From an uncultured Lachnospiraceae bacterium (GTDB lineage: Bacteria > Bacillota > Clostridia > Lachnospirales > Lachnospiraceae), in the NCBI GenBank assembly GCA_910579495.1, contig CAJTVD010000022.1:1-51710 (forward strand): a stretch of 51,710 nucleotides of DNA, written 5' to 3'. Positions 5,845 through 13,970 of the stretch are shown in pieces. Numbering within the stretch: position 1 is the stretch's first letter; the number at the start of each line of letters is the position of its first letter. The notes beneath the pieces were generated by a model. That model did no database searches, was not told the origin of the DNA, and worked only from the letters and a program-made list of their open reading frames with translations. A program made the position numbers and the translations under genes.

Positions 5845-7869
5845 TTATGCAGGCAACATCTCTAAAAATTCCTGTTCTGTCAGGATCTTTACACCGAGCT
5901 GCTGCGCCTTTGCCAGCTTGCTTCCTGCCTTTTCACCGCAGATCAGGTAATCCGTCTTTTTGGTGACGGAGCTGCCGGGCATGGCACCGAGGCTGATGAT
6001 CCTGGCATTGATGCCGTCACGGGTGAAATTCTTCAGTTTCCCTGTGGCTACGATAGTGCATCCTGCAAATTTGTTATTTGTTCCGTTCATAGTGTTCTCC
6101 TCTCCGGATGCCTGTGCATCCAAACCATTTTCAAAGTTTAATTCTTTTTGTAAGCTGCACCATAACAAAAGGTGGTCTGATCTGCGGAACCACTTATGGA
6201 GGCTGCTGCTCATGATATCACCGATCCCGTCAAGACAGGTAAAGTCAAAGCGGTCCAGTGCGGCCAGCTGCAGTTCCCGCAGGCTGCCGTGGAAATGCCT
6301 GTCCAGTATCCTGCTGGCAGTCCTGCCGATCAGGGGGATGTCCATTGCCACCACAAAGCGCACAAATGTCGTGTTGCGGCTCTCATTGATGGAAGCGATC
6401 AGGTTTTCATAGGATTTCTTCCCGAAGCCCTCCAGTGCGGTAATCTCCTCACGGTAGCGGTCAAGGTGGTATAAATCCTGATAGCCTTTTAAGGCGCCGA
6501 TCCGGATGAGCTGGTCCAGCGTTGCCTCAGAAAGCCCTCTGATGTTCATGGCTTTCTTTTCCGCAAAGTGGACGAAGCGCTGGAGGATACGGCTGCCGCA
6601 TTCAGGATTGTCACAGTGGAGGGTCTCCACCATGCGTCCCTTGTCACCGGTCCTGGAATAGGTGCGTGTGGGCTGCCCGCAACAGGGGCAGGTATCCGGC
6701 ACCATGTCTTCATATGCGCCACGGTCAAGGTTCTCCTCCACATGGGGGATGATCATGTTCCGTTTGGATACCAGGATGCGGCATCCGGGGTGCAGTTCAA
6801 GGTTTTTGATGAAGGTCAGGTTATGGAGGCTTGCCCTGGAGACCTCACAGCCGTCAATCTCCACTGTGTCAAAAACAGCAACAGGTGCGATTTCGCCGCT
6901 GCGTCCGGTCTGCCATTCAATGGAGCGGAAGATTGTTTCATAAACATCATCCTCAAACTTGAAGGCAATGCCATCATTATAATAGCGCGCTGTCCTGCCG
7001 AGACCTGCGGAATAGGAAAGGCTGTCATACCGCAGCACCATCCCGTCGATGGGAATGTCCGAAGCCTCCGCAAGGTCCTGCAGGTTCCGGATCTGCTTTT
7101 CAATTTCTTCTGTGGAGGCGCCTGCCGGAACCGGCACAAAAGGACAGATTCCAAAACCGAAATCAATCATGGAAAGCAGCAGTGCGCTGCGGCTGTCCCT
7201 TATATCCTCAAATTTGTCCATGCCTGCAAGGATATTGAAGGCAAAAAAGCTGATTTCCCGTTCCCTGCAGGTGTTTGCATCCAGACACCGGATAGAGCCA
7301 GAGGCAAGGTTCCTTGCATTGCGGTAGGGTTTTCCATCGCTTCCTGCAAGAGTATCCTTCAGACGTTCAAAATCGCTCTTATGGATGAATCCCTCGCCTG
7401 ATAATTCAAGGTGCCCCTTATACGGGATGGACAGCGGCACATTCCGGAAGGCGGCTACGTTGTGGGTAATAAGTTCCCCTTCATCGCCGTCGCCCCTGGT
7501 GGAGCCTTCCACAAGTTTCCCATCCTCGTAAACGAGCTTTACGGTCAGGCCGTCCAGCTTCAGCATGAGCAGAGCGGCATGGTCTTTGGCAAAAGAAGCC
7601 AAATCGCTCACCATCTTGGTTTTATCCAGAGAGAGCAGCGGGATGCGGTGCCGTACCTTCTCCAGGTTGCTGACAGCCTTATAGCCCACCGTCTGGGTGG
7701 GGGAGTTGCTTAAGATGATCCCTGTTTCTTTCTCTGCACGCGCCAGCTCATCATAGAGATGGTCATAGACGGCATCGGATACGCTGGGTGCATCTTCATT
7801 GTAGTATTCGTGGCGGTAGCGGTTGAGTTTGTCTACCAGCTCATGGATACGTTCTGTTGCTTGTGACAT
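5845..7869 (-). CDS. ligA: NAD-dependent DNA ligase
   Basis: A 674-residue enzyme that seals nicks in duplex DNA using NAD, close to the usual length of bacterial LigA. Visible parts in order are the Ia domain with HEYYNEDAPSVSDAVYDHLY, the adenylation lysine K104 in KLDG, the SGEGF and DGMVLRYDSL motifs, a four-cysteine zinc finger (CPCCG then HC, PEC), helix-hairpin-helix repeats, and a C-terminal BRCT domain (about 598-674). Several motifs differ from housekeeping LigA, for example ELSGE where EVRGE is usual. That suggests an element-borne paralogue that works on transfer or replication intermediates. It is the first gene of operon A and lies behind a long terminator-containing leader. Confidence 0.93.
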   Translation of the reverse strand: MSQATERIHELVDKLNRYRHEYYNEDAPSVSDAVYDHLYDELARAEKETGIILSNSPTQTVGYKAVSNLEKVRHRIPLLSLDKTKMVSDLASFAKDHAALLMLKLDGLTVKLVYEDGKLVEGSTRGDGDEGELITHNVAAFRNVPLSIPYKGHLELSGEGFIHKSDFERLKDTLAGSDGKPYRNARNLASGSIRCLDANTCREREISFFAFNILAGMDKFEDIRDSRSALLLSMIDFGFGICPFVPVPAGASTEEIEKQIRNLQDLAEASDIPIDGMVLRYDSLSYSAGLGRTARYYNDGIAFKFEDDVYETIFRSIEWQTGRSGEIAPVAVFDTVEIDGCEVSRASLHNLTFIKNLELHPGCRILVSKRNMIIPHVEENLDRGAYEDMVPDTCPCCGQPTRTYSRTGDKGRMVETLHCDNPECGSRILQRFVHFAEKKAMNIRGLSEATLDQLIRIGALKGYQDLYHLDRYREEITALEGFGKKSYENLIASINESRNTTFVRFVVAMDIPLIGRTASRILDRHFHGSLRELQLAALDRFDFTCLDGIGDIMSSSLHKWFRRSDHLLLWCSLQKELNFENGLDAQASGEENTMNGTNNKFAGCTIVATGKLKNFTRDGINARIISLGAMPGSSVTKKTDYLICGEKAGSKLAKAQQLGVKILTEQEFLEMLPA

Positions 7870-7942
7870 TCGTTTTACCTCTTTTCTTTTTTAGTTTGCC
7901 ATTGGATCTGTGAATTCCTGTTTCCGGCCTCCTTCCTTGAAC

Positions 7943-7994
7943 GAAAAAAGGCAGGAGATGATAACGGCCTGTTCTTGCCGTAGTCATTCCTGCC
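7943..7994 (-). terminator. Second leader terminator upstream of ligA
   Basis: On the minus strand GGCAGGA pairs with TCCTGCC, with an inner GGC/GCC helix, followed by TTTTTTC. It lies about 75 bases before the ligA start, so transcripts from the operon A promoter must pass it. Confidence 0.8.
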
Positions 7995-8045
7995 TGCGTA
8001 CAGATATGCTGTATGACAGCCTGTAAAGAGGTGCTTTACAGACAC

Positions 8046-8093
8046 AAAAAAGCCAGAAGGCGTAAAGTGTCCTGCACTTTATACTTTCTGACT
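8046..8093 (-). terminator. First leader terminator upstream of ligA
   Basis: On the minus strand AGTCAGAAAG and a TAAAGTG helix pair with CACTTTA and CTTCTGGCT around CAGGA, then TTTTTT follows. It is a strong intrinsic terminator located 10 bases after the conserved leader element, with a further small hairpin (CTGTAAAG/CTTTACAG) between it and the second terminator. Confidence 0.82.
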
Positions 8094-8104
8094 CCGTACA
8101 AACT

Positions 8105-8148
8105 TAAACAGCGTGTGCTTCTCGTTCTGGAACTGCACAAAATTCAAT
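8105..8148 (-). ncRNA. Conserved structured leader element, copy A
   Basis: In RNA sense the element reads ATTGAATTTTGTGC, a 16-base insert, then GCACACGCTGTTTA. TGTGC and GCACA form the closing stem of a hairpin, and ACGCTGTTTA stays single-stranded before the terminator. The same blocks in the same order, with identical 10-base spacing to the terminator, occur in the leader of operon B (23971-24028). The preserved ends with a variable loop show it works as RNA. Processive antitermination or attenuation is the favoured role, by inference. Confidence 0.6.
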
Positions 8149-8157
8149 AACAAATTT

Positions 8158-8186
8158 ATGATAGCACAATATATGGGATAAGTCAA
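8158..8186 (-). promoter_or_regulatory. Operon A promoter
   Basis: TTGACT (8181-8186) and TATCAT (8158-8163) are 17 bases apart on the minus strand. The spacer shares ATATATTGTGC with the operon B promoter, so both operons should answer to the same controls. The leader then runs about 290 bases to ligA. Confidence 0.8.
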
Positions 8187-8192
8187 ATATTA

Positions 8193-8217
8193 AATACTAT
8201 ATATTGTATAAAGTATT
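8193..8217. promoter_or_regulatory. 25-bp dyad, candidate operator
   Basis: AATACTATATA and TATAAAGTATT are inverted copies (10 of 11 matches) around a TTG centre. The dyad lies directly upstream of the operon A -35 box and 50 bases from the divergent -35 box, an ideal place for a regulator such as the neighbouring AbiEi-like protein. Confidence 0.45.
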
Positions 8218-8267
8218 GAAATGTAGATGAGACTTTATATGAGGATAGCATTTGCCATTTCTTTTCA

Positions 8268-8296
8268 TTGACAGAATTTTAATTTCCGGATATACT
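8268..8296 (+). promoter_or_regulatory. Promoter of the AbiEi-like gene
   Basis: TTGACA (8268-8273), 17 bases, TATACT (8291-8296), followed by GAAAGGAG and the ATG at 8343. It is close to the sigma-A consensus. It diverges from the operon A promoter, and the two -35 boxes are 82 bases apart. Confidence 0.82.
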
Positions 8297-8342
8297 AACA
8301 ATAAGTAAAAGAATAATTTACAAAACGAAAGGAGTGGATGTC

Positions 8343-8966
8343 ATGCTGTATGAATACCTGCAGGGGAATTATGAACAGGGTGAACCAATCTTTGCCGGGG
8401 ATATTTCCATTCCGGGATTATCGGAAGAAAACCTGCGGTATCACTTAAAGCGGCTTACGGATGACGGCATCCTTTGCAGGTTTGAAGCAGGGATATATTA
8501 CTTCCCGAAAACAGATATTTTCGGGGAAAAGATGGCTTTGACAGCGGATACGGTTGCACTCCATAAATATGTCAGGCGCAGGGGAAGAAGGGTAGGGTAT
8601 TATTCAGGATATACCCTGGCGAACCGTATGGGGCTGTCCACGCAGGTTCCGCTTACGGAGGAGATAACCAGCAATTATGCGCCGGCACAGGTCAGGGAGC
8701 TTACAATAAAGAACCGGAAGTATATCTTGAGATGTCCTGTGGTGGAGGTCACGGATGAAAACGTGGCTGTCCTGCAGTTTCTGGACTGCCTGAAGGATCT
8801 GGAGAAATGCGCTGAGGAGGAGCCGGAGGTCTGCGGGCGGATTCTTACAGGTTACGCCAGGGAGCATGCCCTTACGAAAGCATTAGTGGACAGGTTCCTT
8901 ACAAATTATCCGTTGAAAATATATAAGGCGATTTATGAGACGGGGGTGGAATATGCTCCTGTATAA
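8343..8966 (+). CDS. AbiEi-like antitoxin/regulator (DUF6088-like), orphan
   Basis: A 207-residue protein. The start ATG at 8343 is chosen because GAAAGGAG lies 8 bases upstream. The N-terminus (about 1-65) is a winged helix (EENLRYHLKRLTDDGILCRF), followed by YFPKTDIFGEKMALTADTV and GYYSGYTLANRMGLSTQVP, the pattern of AbiEi/DUF6088 proteins. In type IV toxin-antitoxin systems AbiEi is a DNA-binding antitoxin paired with the AbiEii nucleotidyltransferase. No AbiEii gene follows here: a terminator comes 30 bases after the stop. It probably acts as a repressor of itself and operon A. Confidence 0.75.
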   Translation: MLYEYLQGNYEQGEPIFAGDISIPGLSEENLRYHLKRLTDDGILCRFEAGIYYFPKTDIFGEKMALTADTVALHKYVRRRGRRVGYYSGYTLANRMGLSTQVPLTEEITSNYAPAQVRELTIKNRKYILRCPVVEVTDENVAVLQFLDCLKDLEKCAEEEPEVCGRILTGYAREHALTKALVDRFLTNYPLKIYKAIYETGVEYAPV

Positions 8967-8995
8967 AAGACGGCATGGTTTATCTAAAAGGAAAA

Positions 8996-9025
8996 GGGGG
9001 GACACAGCATAAGCTGCATCTCCCC
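8996..9025. terminator. Bidirectional terminator between convergent units
   Basis: GGGG..CAGC and GCTG..CCCC pair around ATAA (8996-9025). Read on the minus strand it is followed by CCTTTTCCTTTT. It separates the plus-strand AbiEi-like gene from the end of operon B. Confidence 0.65.
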
Positions 9026-9054
9026 GGTTGCTTCTAAAGTGGGCATTGCCTGTT

Positions 9055-9306
9055 TTATTTTTCTTTTGGTGCCTTTTTCTCAGGGCACCATGCAGGCGCC
9101 GTCTTGACAGGGACGGCATCCGAATATCTTGCCCCGTATCCAAGGAAACCGGGCATTTTCTGCATTCTTTTTTCAGTAAAATAGTTCTGGATATAGTCCT
9201 GGTCGGGATGGGAGCAGGTGAAGCTTGTCCTTGTGTTGCCCACTCGACGAAGTCCGCTGCAGTGCCGGCATCCGGAACATTTTATATTCTCTTTTTTATC
9301 TTGCAT
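9055..9306 (-). CDS. Small Cys-rich protein, last gene of operon B
   Basis: An 83-residue protein that starts MQDKKENIKCSGCRHCSG; the ATG overlaps the stop of the upstream gene (TAATG). The cysteines are CSGCRHC, then FTCSHPD and a final TAPAWCP. With YF, PGFLGYG and VPVKTAP this makes a conserved clostridial small-protein pattern that probably binds zinc. Function is unknown. It closes operon B before the bidirectional terminator. Confidence 0.55.
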   Translation of the reverse strand: MQDKKENIKCSGCRHCSGLRRVGNTRTSFTCSHPDQDYIQNYFTEKRMQKMPGFLGYGARYSDAVPVKTAPAWCPEKKAPKEK

Positions 9307-10049
9307 TATGCGGCTTCCTTTCTGCATTCTAACTTTTTCAGGTTTTCTATATGGGATTTGACAAAGATGCGGAAACTGTCATCCAGATACGTTTGCTCTT
9401 TTTCTTCCATCAGCTGCATGGCTTCCTTTTGCTGCTGATACCATTCCTGTTGGGTCACATTCCCTTTATTGCATACAAGGAAAGTTACAATGGATGTTGG
9501 ATAGCCGGATGCATGCAGTTTGAGGTCGTCGGCATAGCATTGTGCGGCATCCTCATCATCAAAGATGTCATGGTACAGCCTTTGTACCATTGGAGCGCCT
9601 TTGAATGGGGCAAGGAAATCTTCCGTAACAATATAGCCAATCTGGTCGTCCGGGATATCTTCAACATGGTAGCTTGTAATGTAGGAAACCTGTCCGAAAG
9701 CGTACTCCCGGCGGAATGTCCGTTTGCTGCCATCAAAGACAGCTTCCCGCTCCAGACAGGTCTGACCGTCAGATTCACTGGTTTCGCAGTCCTTATAGGT
9801 TACATTCCCTTCATTGTCCGTTTCCTCCTCCTTGATTGCAAATTGGAAGCAGGTTTTTCCGGAAAGCGCCTGCAGTATCTTTTCCCGGATGTTCTCCACA
9901 TAGGGGAAATCTTTGGCAATGTCATCTGCGATGGCTTGCGGAACATCATTCGCCCTGATATTGTAAGAACCACCGATTTTTAACTGTTCGTATATGGTGC
10001 GGGAGTCATGCCAGTCTATGCCCCCGTAAGTTGATGTAGTGATATACAT
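9306..10049 (-). CDS. Hypothetical protein
   Basis: A 247-residue acidic, soluble protein starting MYITTSTYGGIDWHDSRT after AAGGAGG. No signal peptide, membrane segment or known catalytic motif is visible. The C-terminal 60 residues are helical and charged. The gene is coupled to the Cys-rich gene after it and follows a 184-residue unknown gene by 47 bases in operon B. Confidence 0.5.
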   Translation of the reverse strand: MYITTSTYGGIDWHDSRTIYEQLKIGGSYNIRANDVPQAIADDIAKDFPYVENIREKILQALSGKTCFQFAIKEEETDNEGNVTYKDCETSESDGQTCLEREAVFDGSKRTFRREYAFGQVSYITSYHVEDIPDDQIGYIVTEDFLAPFKGAPMVQRLYHDIFDDEDAAQCYADDLKLHASGYPTSIVTFLVCNKGNVTQQEWYQQQKEAMQLMEEKEQTYLDDSFRIFVKSHIENLKKLECRKEAA

Positions 10050-10096
10050 AAGAGCCTCCTTGTTGTTTATTTATAATCCTATCTTTCTATATTGTC

Positions 10097-10651
10097 CTAA
10101 ACGTATGCTGACTGCGGGAACGTGACGCCATCTTTGCCTTTCATGGCGGACTGGTGGTAATCCAGTTCAGTGATGACGGCTTCGATGGTATCAAATGCTG
10201 CGGACAGTTCCAGGTACCGGGTGATGAAGCCGGTGACTTCCGTATAGAGGAACATCTGCTGCTGTTTGGTCAGCCTGCCCAGGGCAGAGATCCGTTTCTG
10301 CTTTTCCGTCCATTCATCTGCGCAGTAAATATTCTCGTGTTCCAGCAGTTCCGTCATGTCAGTATCGGCTAACATTGCGGCCGCAGTGTTGAACCATGCA
10401 GTCGCCGTCTGGCTGCAGTCGTCCTCATCACAAAAGGCAATCTTTTTGGCGGGCATCTGGTACCAGAGCCTGCTCTTAATCTCATCCAACTCTGTATACA
10501 GGTCAGCCGCCATGTTGCATAATTCATTGATCTGGTCGCAGTAATGATCCCAGTAAGGGCTGTCTTTTTCATTTCCGTTGTAGCAGTAGTCCATCATTTT
10601 GTCCAGGCTCTCATATATGGACCACAGATCCAGCTTTTTATAAAGTGCCAT
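10097..10651 (-). CDS. Hypothetical helical protein
   Basis: A 184-residue, mostly helical acidic protein starting MALYKKLDLWSIYESLDKMM after GAAGGAGG. No known motif is seen. Its small size, acidity and position among the downstream genes of operon B fit accessory proteins of mobile elements, but no function is assigned. Confidence 0.5.
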   Translation of the reverse strand: MALYKKLDLWSIYESLDKMMDYCYNGNEKDSPYWDHYCDQINELCNMAADLYTELDEIKSRLWYQMPAKKIAFCDEDDCSQTATAWFNTAAAMLADTDMTELLEHENIYCADEWTEKQKRISALGRLTKQQQMFLYTEVTGFITRYLELSAAFDTIEAVITELDYHQSAMKGKDGVTFPQSAYV

Positions 10652-10666
10652 TTCCTGTCCCTCCTT

Positions 10667-11260
10667 CTAATATGGGTTTACAAATTCATGGATGGAGACA
10701 TAATCAGCATCCAGGATGTCCTGCAGTGCCTGGGCGGAGTCTGCGACAATGCCTCCGCATTCCGCAAACCACCGGAGCAGGTCAGCTTCCGAATCAAAAT
10801 AGAGATCCGTATCCCCGTCTGCATCGTCAAAGAGAGCATCCAGGGAGCCGTCCTTTGGCCTTTCTGAAAGATATGCCCTATAGTGGGTAGGCAGGTACGT
10901 CCCGTTTATATCGGTGTTGATATATACGTCGCATCCGGATTCCTCCGCCTGCAGTTCAAAACTCACACCGAAATGGCCTGCGAGGCATAAGTACGCTTCA
11001 TACATGGGACTCCATGCAGAGTCGCAGTACAGGGTGATGTGTTCGTCTCCGGCAAGGGTAGTATCCACCACATCGCTGCGTAGGTTCAAACCGTCCGTTG
11101 GGATGTTATTCTGCTCGAATATCCGGCAGAGCCTGATATCGTTGGCCGATGCCCCGGCCGGGTAACAGGATGCGATGGAACTGCGCAGTGCGGCAAGCCC
11201 TTTTTCCTGCCCTTCCGATGCGGCATAAAAAACCACAGTGTCCATACAGATATTTGACAT
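10667..11260 (-). CDS. Api92-like ferredoxin-fold protein (tentative)
   Basis: A 197-residue protein starting MSNICMDTVVFYAASEGQ after AAGGAGG. The opening strand, the aromatic-rich centre (TLYCDSAWSPMYEAYLCLAG) and the end ADLLRWFAECGG resemble the ferredoxin-like fold found in Api92/YubB-type proteins of plasmids and ICEs, whose role is unknown. It lies directly after the second exon of the intron-split gene; its ribosome binding site is inside that gene's end. Confidence 0.45.
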   Translation of the reverse strand: MSNICMDTVVFYAASEGQEKGLAALRSSIASCYPAGASANDIRLCRIFEQNNIPTDGLNLRSDVVDTTLAGDEHITLYCDSAWSPMYEAYLCLAGHFGVSFELQAEESGCDVYINTDINGTYLPTHYRAYLSERPKDGSLDALFDDADGDTDLYFDSEADLLRWFAECGGIVADSAQALQDILDADYVSIHEFVNPY

Positions 11261-11261
11261 C

Positions 11262-11615
11262 TTATGCCGCCTCCTTCCTGTCTTCCAGATGGAAGAATTC
11301 GCTGATATCCCAGGTGCCTTTCAGGTATTTTGCCGCCGGGCATTCCATGCCGCTGTCATCCTTGCCGCAGGTACAGCCGCCATTGTTGTGCATGGAAATC
11401 AGGGAGGCCAGTGTCTCCCACTGCCTGCTCCTGTCATTTGCTTCGGCTATATTGCTGCAGCGGTGGTATCTGGCACAGGCCTTTTCACAGTCTGCCATAT
11501 CCTTTTCGATCCCCGTGCAGACTGCAGGAACAGTCCTTGAAAGAGATAAGAAAAAATGCGGCGTAAGGGATTCGTGGTGCAGGTGGTTCAGGGCCAGCTC
11601 CAGCAGGTCATTATG
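11262..11615 (-). CDS. 3' exon of the intron-interrupted gene
   Basis: The 3' exon encodes 117 residues starting HNDLLELALNHLHHES and ending HLEDRKEAA. Joined to the 5' exon at 13971-14219 it restores one frame of 200 codons at a phase-0 junction (..YDANMG then HNDLL..). The C-terminal part has a Cys-rich patch (DCEKACARYHRC, CTCGKDDSGMEC) that may bind metal. No known family is recognised. The upstream frame at 11616-11696 is intron sequence and not part of the protein. Confidence 0.7.
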   Translation of the reverse strand, partial: HNDLLELALNHLHHESLTPHFFLSLSRTVPAVCTGIEKDMADCEKACARYHRCSNIAEANDRSRQWETLASLISMHNNGGCTCGKDDSGMECPAAKYLKGTWDISEFFHLEDRKEAA

Positions 11616-11656
11616 GTCGAGTAGGTCAGCGGTATTACTACCGCCTTCCCCTCTAA

Positions 11657-11690
11657 GAACCGTGCATGAGAGTTTCCCCTCACACGGCTC
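11657..11690 (-). ncRNA. Group II intron domain V
   Basis: A 34-base hairpin beginning GAGCCGTGTGAGGGG, with a GAAA tetraloop and the complementary arm ending CACGGTTC. This is the catalytic core of group II introns and is complete here. It starts six bases after the reverse transcriptase stop codon. Confidence 0.92.
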
Positions 11691-11696
11691 AAGCAC

Positions 11697-13367
11697 TTAT
11701 AAGCCCTGTGTCACCAGAGCCGGTTCAACAACTTCTTTTGAGTAATGCAGTTTTCTGTGACAGCTTGCGTCTACTAAAATTCTCATTATCTTATAGTCAC
11801 TCCCCATGGCTTCATGGATTCTGTACCCTTTCTCTACAGTAATAGCACCGCCGCATATAGGGCAGACACCATTTTGTGCTTTGTATAGGGCGTTCAGCTT
11901 CTTTCTGCCTTTGATTTCACGAAACATTCTCTCCGTATCTCTCTCTTCAAAATATCCTGTAAACCTGCTGTCAAATGGCGTCGCTTCTGATTTTGTTTTC
12001 AGCCACCTTACGATATTAGTATCCGTGGCATATATCAGATTGAGTTCAAACGAATCAGGCATTTTGACGCTGAATGTCCAGCTTCTTGTGCCAACCCGTC
12101 TGAAATATTTCTTTGCTATCCATTTATGGCTCTTTTTAGGATGTCTCCGTTTGCACCATTGCCACAGGCATCTCCATACGTCAAAATCGAATCTTTCAAA
12201 TGCCTGTGAGGAAACATTATATTTCTGGAAATTCACCCACCCACGGATAACCGGATTCAGTTTTCGTATCAAATCTTCCTGCTTCATGGACGGATTTTTC
12301 TTGATTATCTCCCTTATCTTGCTGACTATGGCTTTATAATTCTTTTTGGACGGTTTCGTCAGAAGTTTGTCTTTGTACCACCTTATATTGCTTCCGAGAA
12401 AATCAAATCCGTCTCCGATATGGGTAATGACTGTCTTTTCTTCCGACAGCTCCAACCCTCTTTCTGACAGAAATTCCCGGATAATGGGAAGCACGCCATT
12501 TTCCAAAATCTTCCTGCTTTCGCCGGTGACAATAAAATCATCAGCATAACGCACAAAGTTCACTTTCGGAAAATATGCTTTCCCATTTATTTTTGTTTTG
12601 TGGTATTTCTTTTTAATACGGACTTCCAGACCGTCTAACACCATGTTACAGATAGTCGGTGAGATAGCCGAACCCTGTGGGCTTCCCAAATCAGTCGGGA
12701 ATAACTTTCCTGTTTCGATATACCCGCTTTTTAACCATTTCCGCAGAATATCCTTATCCATTGGGATGTGGTTCAAAATCCACTCGTGACTGATATTATC
12801 AAAACAGCCCTTAATGTCTCCTTCAAGCACCCATTTTGGCGATTTTCCCTTATTCAGACAGGTGAAGCACTGCTCAATAGCGTCCTGCACACACCTTTTT
12901 GCCCGGAATCCATAAGAATTCGGGTCTGCTGTGATCTCTGCTATCGGCTCCAATGCAAATTTATACAATGTCTGCATTGCCCTATCCTTCATACATGGAA
13001 TGCTCAACGGGCGCATTTTGCCGTTTTTCTTCGGTATATACACCCTTTTTAGCGGCAGTGGCTTATAACCCCTGCGTTTTAAGCCGAGAATTGCTTCGTA
13101 TTTCAATTTTGAGGTAGACCATAAAACTTTGTCTACGCCTGCTGTCTTTTTACCTTTATTACTCGTTACCCTTCTTACAGCTAAAGCACGTCCATAAAAA
13201 GAGTGTGTGAGCAGCCATTGCAAGGATTTCACCTTGCCTGTCCTGCCCTGTTGCTGAGCCTTTACGATACGCATTTGCAGTTTTTTAACATATGCTTCGG
13301 CTTTATTCCAGTCAATGGAATCCCATGCCTTTGCAATGTCAGAAGTCGCACACGTTTTACCGTTCAT
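11697..13367 (-). CDS. ltrA: Group II intron reverse transcriptase/maturase
   Basis: A 556-residue intron-encoded protein. The start MNGKTCATSDIAKAWDSI is chosen because GAAAGGAG precedes it; the open frame extends further upstream without a start signal. Domains are RT (about 60-330, with YADD at 274-277 and LGSPQGSAISPTICN), maturase X (about 350-470, including RGWVNFQKYN) and a C-terminal HNH endonuclease (CPICGG about 495, CHRKLHY near 540). It aids splicing and retrohoming of the intron RNA into DNA. All catalytic motifs appear intact. Confidence 0.93.
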   Translation of the reverse strand: MNGKTCATSDIAKAWDSIDWNKAEAYVKKLQMRIVKAQQQGRTGKVKSLQWLLTHSFYGRALAVRRVTSNKGKKTAGVDKVLWSTSKLKYEAILGLKRRGYKPLPLKRVYIPKKNGKMRPLSIPCMKDRAMQTLYKFALEPIAEITADPNSYGFRAKRCVQDAIEQCFTCLNKGKSPKWVLEGDIKGCFDNISHEWILNHIPMDKDILRKWLKSGYIETGKLFPTDLGSPQGSAISPTICNMVLDGLEVRIKKKYHKTKINGKAYFPKVNFVRYADDFIVTGESRKILENGVLPIIREFLSERGLELSEEKTVITHIGDGFDFLGSNIRWYKDKLLTKPSKKNYKAIVSKIREIIKKNPSMKQEDLIRKLNPVIRGWVNFQKYNVSSQAFERFDFDVWRCLWQWCKRRHPKKSHKWIAKKYFRRVGTRSWTFSVKMPDSFELNLIYATDTNIVRWLKTKSEATPFDSRFTGYFEERDTERMFREIKGRKKLNALYKAQNGVCPICGGAITVEKGYRIHEAMGSDYKIMRILVDASCHRKLHYSKEVVEPALVTQGL

Positions 13368-13970
13368 TTGCTTTACTCCTTTCAAAAATTCTATAAACTC
13401 TCTCGTAATCAAGCACCCTGCGGAATTCTGCCCCCTTTCGGGTGGGGCAAATTTTGAACCCCTGTCCGTCCCCATTACAGGGTCGGCATTCGCTTCTTCC
13501 GCAATCCTATACCCGCATTCCCAACGGCTTCCCTTACGGTCGGCTTGCCCATATGGGCAGGAATACGGGCTTGACACGTTCCACTTAACCAACAATTATT
13601 TGATAGTTTAGGTTCCGCCTCTACTCCGGCAGTCATTATGTCCGTGTACTCCCAAGCGTGGAGAGGAGTAACCGACTGCACACCTTTTGGTTCAAGCCTG
13701 TCAGCTGCTTTGGCTTGTTCAGCCTTAACGAAGCTTACGGCGATTCAGTTAATTAACCATGCTATCAAAGAAAGCCTGCACCCTAACCGCATTGCAGCTC
13801 GCAGTTTCATCCTCCCCTCACGGTTTGGATTCCAAGTAGGGTTACGTTTATGTCCGCTTCCGAACAGTGCCATTACTGGCAGAGCCGGGGACAACGGCTT
13901 CATCCAACGGAATGGATGGTTTGGTCGGCATTGCCGCCAAACAGTTAAATTAAGCGACTTCGTGTCGCAC

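Larger units (their letters stand above)
11616..13970 (-). mobile_element. Group II intron, complete
   Basis: A 2355-base intron in the sense orientation of its host gene. The 5' end is GTGCGACACGAAGTCGC at 13970, fitting the GUGYG rule, and the 3' end is CTACTCGAC at 11616, ending AC. Domain V is intact at 11657-11690 and domain VI follows at about 11616-11654 with a bulged A near the end. The internal ORF encodes the reverse transcriptase. Removing the intron fuses the exons in frame, so expression of the host gene depends on splicing. Confidence 0.9.

Noticed and set aside
8967..9054. Search for an AbiEii toxin gene after the AbiEi-like gene
   Set aside because: Only a terminator and the convergent end of operon B are present, so no toxin-antitoxin pair is called.
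13600..13970. EBS/IBS pairings of the group II intron
   Set aside because: A clear EBS1 complementary to the last exon bases could not be read by eye, so no target rule is claimed.
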